Of a stretch of 64,000 nt of DNA, positions 24,501 through 37,300 are shown piece by piece; within the stretch, counting starts at the first letter, position 1, and the number at the start of each line of letters is the position of its first letter. The translations under genes and the position numbers were made by a program. The DNA is from Sipunculus nudus (Eukaryota; Annelida; Sipuncula; Golfingiida; Sipunculidae), in NCBI GenBank assembly GCA_026874595.1, contig CM049306.1, positions 19,895,019-19,959,018 of the forward strand. Direction: 5' to 3'. The notes under the pieces were generated by a model. The model made no database searches and was not told where the DNA came from. It saw only the letters and a program-made list of their open reading frames with translations.

Positions 24501-27500
24501 AGGGTTGTGATAATGACATTGCCGGAGCCTATAGTAACCCATGTACCACACATACACATGGTCTCCTTGCTAAGTAACCTATACAGGACAGTACAGGCTC
24601 TAAGAGCTGGGACTGCATAATCCCAGTCAACTGGAAATCATGCATCACACCTGAAAATTTCTATGAGTTAAGACAGCCCTGTGACTACATCCGAGTCACT
24701 ACAGTTGTTATGACTCTCTTGGTCATAAATTTTGGCAAATTTGGTTATATGCAAATTGCTGTTTTCAGCTGACAGTTAAAACCAGTTTATAATCCTGTTA
24801 ACCTCCCATCTCCCTGCCTAGAACTTGCAAACCTTGCTGGTTACAGAAGTAAAGAGGCACATTGGGCAATATTATCATTGACTAAATTGAATAAAATGAC
24901 TATATTGTCTTAGTTATACATTAAAAATGCTTGTGTTTAAGGCAGCTTTTGATTTCTTTAGATTACCATCTTTTGTAAAAGTACAATATAATCTGATAAT
25001 TTAATCTGCCATTTCTGCCCGACAGAAAGACCATTCTGCCAGGCATAACGGATTTCTTCCTTATTTCTGCCATGGGAAGGTCAGAAATACCCTTCTGCCC
25101 GGCAGAAAACCAACCCTGATGGCCAGAAATTTGATCCACAGATTATGCACATGCACATATCTGGTTCATAAGATTAGGCATATTTAAATTCGGATCATGA
25201 CTATGATTCTAGCTTTGATCTTGAATATTTTCATATTTGGTGAAAAAAAATTCAAGTGGGTGGTTGTATTGTTTTGAAAAAAAAAGCTATCCGATAATAA
25301 TTAGTCAAATGAGTTAGAAAACAAGTGACCTTGACCTTGATCTTCTTGGTAAAATCAGCCGAAATGCAGATAATGGTTTATCCCATTTCTGTAAAACTAG
25401 TGCATATTTTCCTTCAAATTTTATACACAAATTGTTTCAACCAATTTGTTCAAATACTAGTAATTGGAAAACCAATGACCTTGATCTTTTAAGTCAAACC
25501 TGCGGAAGTATTGGGGGTTTTGTAAAACCAACAACTTTCGAAGTGTTGCATATTTTTTCTACTGATTATTTCTACATGCTTGAAAACTGCATGGTGACAT
25601 TGATCTTAGTCTGAAAGGGTAAAAATGCGGAAACATAAGATTTACGTTAAGCCATAGCATTTGAAGTCTTGCATACTTTTCCCTCGAGATCTCAAACCGA
25701 CATCTCAAACAAATTTGAAAACTGGTGACTTTGATCTTGGCTTTCAAAGTTAAACCTGTGGAAATATAGAATTTTTTTAACCCATAACCTTTGAAAGTGT
25801 ATATTAATTTTCCTAAATTTGATAAATTGTTTCAACCAAGTCGGACAAGTTATAAAATTGGTGACCTTAACTCTGATGCCCTTGACCTTGTAAAGTGTCT
25901 ATATAATGTAGAAGTAGGGGGCCTGTTTTAAAGGTTGTGCCCAGTGTCTGGGGATATTCTGGCATCTGCAATAAAAAAATATAGCTATTAAAAAAGACAA
26001 ATGTTTCATAATAATACGATTTAGAATCCCATTCATGTGCGGACTCTAGTCCTACATCACTGATATTGAACCCAATATTCTACTCTTCAAAGTACGTTGG
26101 ATTAGGCCAAGGTATGTTTCTCTGGCACTTATTTTCAGAAATGAAAATTTCAAATGATCAGGAGGCGACGTGATAATAGAATCGTTTTTATAAAATCCGT
26201 TAACTTGACTATTACCAGTATACATAAAAAATGGCTGGATAAATTTAGATTAGTAGGCCAATGTCAGTACTGGAACCTGTAAAAATGGCACAAGTCCTCA
26301 TTTTGATAGTGGGGGCTTTTCGGGTTAACCGTATGTATAACCATATTGTCCCAGGGGTACGGCCTCGTTTTTGTGATCTGGGATATATATTTGCAGTCTT
26401 GGGCAATGAAATTAAGATATAATATACAGAAAGGTCATTATGCAGGTGCAGAGATTGAAATAAATTCAAACTTAGTTTTATGGAAAGCCATTTTTAGTGT
26501 TCCAGGGGCAGCTTTTCATCAAGAGAGATAAATATCTCATAAGATTATTATATGATCATGCTTGCTGGAAACGGCAGAATCTCCGATTAGTAAGGCCTGT
26601 CTAAACTGGAAGAACCAGTGAAAGTGTCTGAACCAGGCAGTCTGGATATCCTTGGACCAGTTGGTAAACTCGCACAACCAATAAATTTGCACCCATAAGA
26701 ATTTAGTAGGTGAACTGGGATCGGATATAAAAAGGAGCACAAAAATGGCTGCATGCATCTATATCAGCAGCACCCTTGTTCCGGCAAAAATATTGAAAAT
26801 ATCTTAACATTTGCAGTGATCTTTCCTCAGGTTTACACGACATCCAGTCGGGAGTTGGAGCTGATCGTGATTTTTTATTGTTTTATTATATTAACATCTT
26901 TCTACGAACAGTATATATGTAAAAATTATAGCTAGTTCCACCAGGGGTCGCAGGTTGAAATATGGTGATTAAACTTTCAAAGTTATATTGTATAACAGAA
27001 CTTGACAGTTAAGTGAATGAGTGTCTAAGGTTCATATACGCTTAAAACGTCATGACAAAATCTAACATGTTATAATTTTCAACTTTATTGGTTACACTTG
27101 ATCCTTTAAGAAAGTTACATAGTTGAACCAATTTGAACTCCAGTTTAATTACTTAGTATTTCATTCCGTTAGAAATATACATAACAGACCAAAATCTACC
27201 TGAGTGGGACTATTCTCATATAATTTGATTCATTACATTTCTGCAACCGTCCAAAGTATACCTTTAGTTTTATACTATTGAGAATGAGGCCTGTGCTTTA
27301 TTCCTTTATTGCAACTTACTTCTTGGAACTGATCTACTCATCTATAAAAATAACGCCGAATTCCATAGGGCACCCCTTGGCGCTATTTACAGACTATAGA
27401 TATGGCAAGCACTAATCGGACTTTGACTCGGTATGACTCAACTATAATTAAACATGGCCCGTATATCATTCCGGCAGCAGACATGAGACCTAGTCGATTA

Positions 27501-28303
27501 CTTAGTGTAGTGGCTGGTCAAGTGGTGCACGTTACAGGGCACCGGTCTCAACTGTGAAGGAGACATGTATATATCTCGTACCTTTTCCTTTCTATTTATC
27601 AGGTCTCTGAGAAGGACACGTAAGACCTTATTGCTCTATTTAATAGATGGGCCCAGGTAGACGGGGTAGAGAGCGCCTATTTGACGGGTTAATGCCAGCT
27701 TGAATAACTGTGTTTGTATTCCACTCGCAAGTGTCGGGCATGGGCGCGCTCTTATACAGCGCCCTGTCCGGTCTAATTCTATCGGCAAACCTGCACTGAC
27801 CCGCTGTAAAGTTGAACAAACAGCGAGGGAAAAAGCCACATGTCAACACAAGTTTCGACAGTTACGAGAACTTGATTCATAGTTATTCATTACGTAGATA
27901 GCGCAGCCAGGAATGGACAACCCGAGACTCCTGCGTCATGATGTATCCGTGTACTTATAAATAGACTGACCCCGTCTCTTGACAAAAAGCTTCCTTAATA
28001 AACTCGTTCCTTAAACTCCCAATAGAGAAACAAGGTAATACATTTCACTGCCACAAAATAAAAGACAATCGTTAAATGCAACAACATGCACTTGATTGAC
28101 CTATATATACGCGCTAAATCTTCGTACATGCCCTTACCTTTTTTCTTAATAAATTCTTTCCCCATCATTCCCTTCATGTCTTTACAATCATAACTTCCGT
28201 CAGAAAAAAGTAATATCATGTCACAGGTACATTTAAAAGGAATGGTGGATAATAACGCCATTTTTGTCATTTTCAAATGGAACTACGTTAATTCTAAAAG
28301 GTA

Positions 28304-28366
<63 letters not shown>

Positions 28367-31300
28367 TGTGATCAGAGTCCTGTATGGAGTCCAAGTAATT
28401 TAAAAAATAAATAAACCTACTAATAGCGGAATAATAGTACTTAGATAAAAGGCGACAGGAACTATAGGACTATGTCTTGACCGTCTGTCTATATGCATTT
28501 TGAAGCGTGTGGGTGGGTGGGTATGGGTGTGGTGCGTCGGCGTCAGAACACTGGCGCTGAAGCGACATGCGACATCAAGATAGGCGGAGATAACGGGCGG
28601 CCCTGCCCGCTCCTGACGCCGCCAGTCATGTATATACACAGATATACAGGGTTGTATGTTTGTCTCCTGATCGATAGCCGTGTCAGTCACTTGATGTGAT
28701 TAACACGTCAATATTGTCAGATCGGCTCCATCCCGCTCTGACAACATCTCAGCAGTGAGTGATAACTGAAGGTTACACAGAGGGTATACCTGACCACACT
28801 TTCGACTTAAATCAGATTTGCTTGCAACACTAACCTTCATACACTGTACACTTAATAGAAATCTTTATAAAATCTTAATTATATAGTTAAAAATTGTACA
28901 CGTACCTTTTGAGAGGCAGTATTTCTCGGTTTCTGTGTACATGTGCAGTGATACATATATAGGAAGAACACCGCGCAGAGAAAGCGTAAAATTCACAGGT
29001 TTTTACGCGGATTAAGGAACAAGCATGATATACTAATATGTCATACAGAAAATAAAATTACTTTATAAGAGCTGCAGATAGCACCGTAAAAATAACTGAA
29101 TACAATAAACGGGAAGAATTACTAAGAAACAATATATATATTATTTATAATAACATTTTATTTTTATAAATAATAATAATGATAATAATGGTAATATATG
29201 ATTATAACTAAGTTATAATTGTATAGTGAAAGTTTCATGTGCAACGCGCAATGGATAACCGGAAGTCAGGGCCGTTTGTTAAGACTATCAAATATCGGTA
29301 GATGTGTCGAGATATCACTGTTTTGCCTTTGAGAGTCTGGCGGGGTTGGAACCGGGAACCTTCAACTCGGACGTCCAAGTTCACCATCTAGCTGCGTCCT
29401 AACCCAAGACTGGATTATTTTTTAAAATAATTTACGGAATTCCTGAGAGGTGATCGAAAATCCTCGACATACCAGGACAATGCCCGTCCGATAAATGAGC
29501 CATGCTCTGGTTTATCTTATCTTATAGTTAACCTACTGTCTCTGACACCAGACTAATGATAAACACTTCTCGGATATGTATAGGTTGATATAAACACACA
29601 GAAGTAGTGAATTAGCTGAAACCTCATGCATATTTTACTGAACACACACACTCTCTCTCTCTCATTACTTTTCAACAAAAACAATTTATTTAGATTTAGA
29701 ATACCGACTCCTCGTTACAAATAAAATGATAATGTTTAAATATCTGCCACTTTACTACTGGTTTGTCATTTTGATATCTTGTAATAATTCAAATAATTAA
29801 AACGGTTTGGACACTCCCTTAAATGAGAGAATATACGGCCTTCACCTACTGACTGAAGGTCGTGGCGTAGTGAATGTAACTGACCAGCCTGAGTTAACTG
29901 TATTGATCGGACACTACATATGTTACGAGCAGGGGCCTTCTTATAAAGAGTCAAACACATCCATTTTACCGTTAAACAAATCAAGTGACACTCCGGAACT
30001 GAAGTACGGCAACGATTTGGCCACATAAGAATGTCTCTCATCAAAAGCCTATTTTAGACATCCCCGAGGCCATATGGATACACTGCCTACATTCCATTCT
30101 ACCTTAAGTGGCTCAAGCACACATTTTGAAGCCGACATTAAACTGGCTTTCCTGTGACAGCTAAATTTTACAGAGCAACATGAATGAAGAAGCCTACGTT
30201 TGAATCAAGTCTATGTTTGCATGGCCACGCTCAAACATCAGCTCAGCGTATATGTATCTTTAAACTAGAACATTTTAGCAATTACATTGATCAAATGTAA
30301 TTGAATTACATTGTATAGAATTACTAATTAACTTCATATAATAGTCTTTTAGGACTTAGACTTCCTGGATAAGATATAATCCCTGTTAGTGCTTCCAATG
30401 CCCGTAAAACCTAAGAATTCAATATACATGTCTGAACAGCTTTATTCTTATCTATTCTAAGATCCAGGAAAAATAGTTAAATGGTATTTTAAATATATGT
30501 AGGCTTATTCTTTATAATGAACAGTGTAGCTATATCAATGCTTTTACATTTCGAAAAACTGATAATTTATTCAAATTGTCAGATACAGGGGCAAATACTC
30601 CAGTCCACTTCCACAAGAATAAAATCAATTGAACAAGGCCAAACATAAATATACAGGGAAAATCACACCATATATAGTTTCCAAAACCAAATAAGAAGTT
30701 TAATCATTTTAGACTGTTTATCTTAAATTCTTATTTCCAAAGACATTTCCGGTGAAACACTTCTTCTCTAGGTAAACTTGACACTTCCAGTTTGTCGTAA
30801 AACGGTATGACGTAAAACTGGGACCAAAAATTGCCGCGAGTTTATTATACATAATCCCCCAGGCTCGGGGGATATGCTGATCTCCAACTTTTCAGTTTCA
30901 TTCTCGGAGAGCCATAGCAACTTTCATTTCGAACTGACAGGTATGATTAACGCAATACCAGTGGCATCACAGTGGAATTAGGCGCAAGTCCAGAAGAACG
31001 GAAGTTGCCCGGCTCCGCTGAAGAGAGACACGTCTGGCTTGCGCGGAAATCTCGATTCAGCGCCATTGCGGCCGGAGTTTAATCCCGGTTTTCTAGCCGC
31101 AGTTTCGGCACCATCCGGAGACCACTTGGCCGCCTCTCAGCGATAACAGCAAGGTAAACATGCCGCGGGTTTTCATTATTTTTCTATGAAGTGCCAGTCT
31201 CTAAATCATTCATTTGTAACATCTCTCCCGTCAGTGGATAATTGATTGAACCCTCGTGGCCCCTCATTGCGCTCGTTACAAAGGACTACCTGGAGGGGTG

Positions 31301-34300
31301 TCATCTTTTACACACTACCCAGGATAAACATCCCCTGAATTAATGCAGCAGTGACAGTGACAAAGGTCTTAGAAGGATTATATTCTGTTTGCTCAATCTA
31401 TAATAAATAAAGGGACAGCAAGAAACAAAGAAAGGCTAAGTATCGTAAAAGGAGGTGCCCTCATAGTCTCAATTGTTACAGTGTATTAAATCCGCCATCC
31501 CGGACAGAGTAGTCCTCCAAGGGCTGGTAAATCTATATGATGTCCACATACCGAAGTATATACTTATTTAATGCCTTGTTATGGAACAGAAAGACTCAGA
31601 CGCACATAACATGTTTTATAACTGTATCCTATGGGGTAAATAAAATATATTCTATTCACACTGCTTTTTGTAGGTCTACCTTTTACTTTGCAAGGTAACT
31701 GGTTGCAGAGAAAGTTTGCTTAATTTAGTCAATCACAATCGAGATTAGGCATAATTTAAGTTCTTTCAATATTAATACTGGATCTTGTTTCATATTGAAA
31801 AGATTATAGTTGATGAATAAATTTTAACAATTTCTGAGATGTATAACAGGTAAATTTCGTCGCTTGATTCAATCACAATCCCTAACATATTGATTGCCAT
31901 TCTATTTTATCAATTATATAAACTTAAAATCCGTACTAAATTGTAGCTTTAGCTTCTAGCTTCTAGCGTATTTTAGAATATCAGTAAATATATTAATAAA
32001 TTGTCAAATTAATTATTAATACTAAGCCAATCGTGGATGAGTCTTTCACATCTGAATTAAATAGAATGCTGAAAGAAATGTACGCCAGGGTTAATCGAAT
32101 ATCCGTCGATGAAAATGCTGTACATTGTAAGACGGCTCTGTCAACCCAAACAAACCTGTTAAGGATGATAGAGAAATAACGGTTTTTGCATAGTCATGTT
32201 TATTTGAAATTTAAAAGCATGTGCTGCTATTGCGATTTTTACTTATACCCAGCGTGACTGTATTGATGTAATAATTATTAAATGTATGACATTCGCTGGG
32301 TTATATTCGGTATATATAATGTAGGCTTTGGGATCTGGGAGAACCTCAAATTTGCCCATGGGACGTTTGCCTGGAAGAATACTGATCCAAAGAAAACCCA
32401 TGGAAAGATCCAAGGAATAATCTGGATTATAGATTTATACCATTAAATAAAATTATATTTATAATAAACGTAGAAAAATGAAAAATCAGCTCCGTAAAAT
32501 ATATTACAAATATAAATACCGATGGATTTGTCAAGGAGTATTTAAGATGGCCCTACCCACGATTACACAAGTTTCGCTGGAAATACAATATCTATATAAT
32601 AGGGCATTCCAAGTCCAAGAATACTACTACAGGTTCTTCGGAGTGGCCATTTCTTCCTTCTAAAGGTTCGATGCAAGGTCGAACCACTTGTGGTCATGAC
32701 AGACAGGGGAACGCCTCTCTGTAATTTGAAACTTTATACAGGTTCCATCACACTGTGGACTCGCGAGCCTGGTCTTACAAATACTTCAGATTTGTTTGAT
32801 GTCTGCTAAAGGCATAATCCTGGCGGATATGCTTTTCTATAGACAAATGTATCAGCCGTGCTGGAAAGGCATATATAGCGGTTGACTTTAAACATACTGG
32901 CCTCGAGTTTCGACGTCAGTTTGTCTGCGGGTTGATGTCCTTATTCGACCTACTTAAAAGGAAGAGGGGAATTGTTAAAAGACTTATTATTGTTCCCCTC
33001 ACATAGGACAACACATATGTTGTCGATAGATCATTTTTTCCTTTGAAAATTAAATACGGCAGAAGGGAAGTAGTTTCAAGCCATTAACTGTCATTTTATT
33101 ACTTGCAGCATAAGTTTTACCGACGATATAAGTCTCTATGATAAATGATACTTAGTATTCCTAATAATCTTTGCCAAGGATACATACATTCACCTGTGTC
33201 TATATGTGATTTTTGTTTGCCTATTAGCAGCAGTATATAATAACTTTACTCAACCGATCTCCAAGTTTGTTGCAAGGTGAAGTACCAGCCACAGAAGAAC
33301 CCCTCAAATTTAGGCGCTTATTCTGATTTATCAGCAGACAAAGTGATATTGCTTGCCTTGGAGACTTTCCAAAGAATTCCCAAGGTCAGTGACCTTTTAT
33401 ATCATTATGCAACCTCAAATACGATTTTACTACAGTTAATACTGTCAGTTCTGGAAAACGCAATGAAAATAAAACTGTTACGATTCAAGTCACGTTACAC
33501 AAGGTACATACATACAAATTGAATGTATAAACCAGAGTAAAGGATATGAATCGACATATATGTATGAATCTGCGTGTTCTTATGCGTTTGTTTTTATTTA
33601 CGTTAGTGTATATGTGTGCATGTATGTGGGTATTAAGGTGTCTACAGGTGTCTTTGTGTATATTTGCATGAATGTATATGACATTGTATGTATGAATGTA
33701 TGTTTGGGATTGTCTATATTAACGTGGGTTTTGTGTATATATGTATGTGTGAATGTGCGTGATAATGTGTGTTTTTTAAATGTATGTTTCTATATAAACG
33801 TATGTGTTTTTGACCTGTAGAAGTTCCTTTCCTGTAACCAGTCCATCTGGTTCTGTTGGTTGCTGTGTCTGGATTTTCTTGGGCGGGGGCTCAGGTGGCT
33901 TTCCATCAGCAGAAGGTAAAGGTTCAAGTCCTGCAGCTGTCAAACGAGACATCTTTATTGTAAAACATAAGAAGTGCGGGGGAAACATTGACAAGGAGCC
34001 ATCCATTACAAATAACATCCAGAGTACACATTATTTGGTACAGAGTATAATAAATCCAGAATAATGAAAACTTAAATTGTATTTCTATCCATGTATTTAT
34101 AGAGGAATGATATCTCTTAAAGATTTTTCTTACTTAATCACCTTATGATGAACGGGTTAAGGTGTCTGAGTCATGTGTGTGGCCGTGCTTGTAACGAGAC
34201 TTGTTTATATACAGAAAATAAAGCCATAACACTCGGGATGCTTTGACATGGTGAATGTGACGCAAATGTGACAATTCAAAATTAACCTGAATAAAACAGG

Positions 34301-37300
34301 CAACATTACAATAAATAAAAAAAAAGACTGAACAATAAAGTATAATTAAAAAGATCTCAGGTAACAATCACACATTGTGGCATTGTGTAAGATTAATGAA
34401 TGCTCTTGTAATGATGATATTATGCCTACAATCTTAATACTGTCATTTGAACTTACATTAGTATCAGTAACTTTCTATAATCATAAATGCCAATTTAAAG
34501 CCCCTGCTACCTCGGAGAATATGTCGTGTGAAATGCCAGATAATCTAGTAATTTCTCAGAATAGTTTTATAAAGGTTATCCTAAACAACATGACACACAA
34601 TAGATAAGTTAAAGTCTTGCATTTAATAAACATATATTTAAGAAGAGGTCATGGCATTTGTTCTCATATGCATTCTGTGGCATGAGATTCATAACAAAGT
34701 ACAATGAACGGATGATGTATTCCCCGTATACCGGAGATATACTTTGCGTAAGATTTGTACCCAGCGCCAGTATATGGCAGAACTTTGCTCTCATTCTATC
34801 TTATGGCAGACTTCAACAAGTTGGATACCAGTCTATATAGTAAGCGTGAGGAGCCCTATAGTATAAGTCAGCCATATTTTAAATTGATTTTATTAGCATA
34901 TGTCAACTTAAACAGTTCTGTGTAGAAAATGTATAGGTAAAAATCAATCCATAATCCCAATTATACCTTTGTCAACCGGTATCTATCCAAAATTCATAAA
35001 TGAATATTATAAAATCCTAAATATCTATAAATACCATTGTAATATAAATTATGACACAAATACCATTGTGTTAACCTACTCAGCTTGCAGCATATATAAT
35101 AATCTGCATTTCTTCGTTTTTAAATTGATTTAAGATTTAAGGCATTATGAATAAACGTTTCGATTATACTAGGTGCAAAGATTTGGTGATTTTTTTTCCT
35201 TATAAATATATTTTATTATGTATTAATTATTTAGCTCAAATGCAACATGATCAAAGAATATAGGAAACACCTTAAAATTGCACTTTATTTGCACACTTGA
35301 CTTGAGCAGCGAGTGCAAAAGTAGCACGGGACACCTGAAGTGTTGATAGGATTATAACACGCGGTGAATAATAAAAAAAAGTAAAATAATTCAACTCAAG
35401 TGTCGCCCCCTTATCAAAGGAACGTGCACCCAACAGGCGGCCAAAAACCATTGATCAAACCACGAAACCCCTTTCATTGTGAGCTTTCACTTCTTTCCTA
35501 TGGGTGAAGAGTCTTAATAATCCACCAGATTCATCACTATTCCACGATCTTTCATCACAAATTTCCTATGTTTCCTGGCGCACCCCTCTTGATTCAAATT
35601 GGCTGCCGTGAATTGCGGGTGTCGAGGAAGACCGCCGGCCGCCGGCCGTCTGTTACAAATGGACCGACCTTCCGTCCAAACATCTCTCTCGCACCGCTTA
35701 GTTGGGTCTCTTTTTCTTTCAGCCGGTTGCTTTTTGTGTAATCAAGCTAATCGGTCACTTGATTGGTATAAGGGGGACTCGAATTAACAAAGTCATCCGA
35801 TTTGTCGTATTTAAGAGGTGCTTGCTAATGCTTGGACAAACAGAATGGCCGCGTGCCCGCTCCGGGTTCGTGTGACGATGCGGTCGACCCGGGGTATCTA
35901 ACTTCTGGTTTCCCATCAGTCACGGTGGTCGGACTCCAAACGAGTTTAATTGGTACATTGAGTTTTACAGACATAGCTAATATTATAAATATTAAGTTTC
36001 TTTTGAAGTATTTTTCAACTTGATTAATACTTTTTTTCTGAAAAAAAGTTATTAGTTTATTTCGTTTTTTAATCATTAAATATATGTAACGGTAAATATC
36101 ATGCTGTACGTTAAAGAAGACGAAACCAAGCACTTGTATATGCGTATATGCATCCACATATTGAAAGCAAATCCGAAAGCCTACATCATATGTGCACAAT
36201 ATAACCCAGCATATAAGCCAGCGAATGTCGGCCATTAGTAATAAATACTTCACACTGGATATGTGAAAACCTCAGTTGTGAGCATATGCATTTGCTTTTA
36301 AAATTCGCATGAACATGACTATGCAAAACATCGATATTTCCTTATTATTCTTTACAGATATTTGTTTAGGTTTGACAGAGCCCTTCGACCACGTAGCATT
36401 ATCATCGGTGGATATTAGATTAACCCCGGAAAAAAAATTTCTTTCGGCATTCTATTTAATTCTTATATGTGGGACCTATACCACCGTTGTTTCAATATTA
36501 ATAATAATTTATAAATATCTTTACTGATATTCTAAAATACGCTAAAAGCTAGAAGCCAAAAGCTAAAATTTAGTACGAATTTTGAGTTTTAAAAGGGAGA
36601 AAATGGGAGATAACTTAAGAATGTTTCATTTGTTTAATGTAAATATAGATCCTAAAAACTAATACATATAAATGACATTACTTGTAGCAAAATGTAGTAA
36701 AATCAATTAATTAGTTAATGTGCAATTCTGGAATTGAAATCACAGAAATCTGTTATCATGCAGTGGATGAAAAGATAAATGTTTACCCAGATCTGTTCTG
36801 CTTGATCAGTCTTACTCTCTGATATGTGAATCATCTCATAATGGGAAAAAATTTTAAGTATAATATTTTGATGAGTGTTTCTGTTTTAAAATAAGTAAGA
36901 TTCTTTCAATATATCTTGATTTACTTTTTGAGGATTTTGAATCTTTGTATAACTGATTAATTTAATTCTGATCTTGTACATTTCTATGCTATTTTGCAAT
37001 TTTGAACCTATTCATTTATTTGTAATTTATTTCTATTAAAATTATAAATGATTTGTTTTAAATCAGACCTATGTTATAGAATTATATGAAGATCATATTT
37101 TGTCCCAGATGAAAAATTTAATGGAAGATCCAGTAAGATCGGAGTTAGTCCGAGTACCTACTCAGATTTGTCTGTTTACTATAAAAACCTGTCATAAATC
37201 CTGTCACCATCTTTTCTCAAGAAGAACCGTTAACCTAGGTTTACTCCATTACATTTTATTGGAATCCTTTATTTAGTATTCAACTGTTAACATATATTAA

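Larger units (their letters stand above)
21721..33814. other. AHR-like gene intron 3 (about 12 kb)
   Basis: Besides the nested AP-5 sigma gene it holds a hAT-like element (23955-25118), a degenerate tandem array (25327-25900), an (AT)n run (28306-28364), a SINE-like stretch on the minus strand (29270-29411), CpG-richer patches around 27640-27850, 28480-28720 and 30985-31153, a CT-rich run at 29650-29664, and a TGTATG-type minisatellite abutting exon 3. No further exon was found. Confidence 0.6.

Noticed and set aside
29341-29411. tRNA gene on the minus strand
   Set aside because: The A- and B-box-like motifs are present, but acceptor and T stems do not pair; SINE-like remnant preferred.
33560-33820. 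Val/Tyr/Cys-rich 86-codon frame
   Set aside because: It is the TGTATG minisatellite read in one frame.
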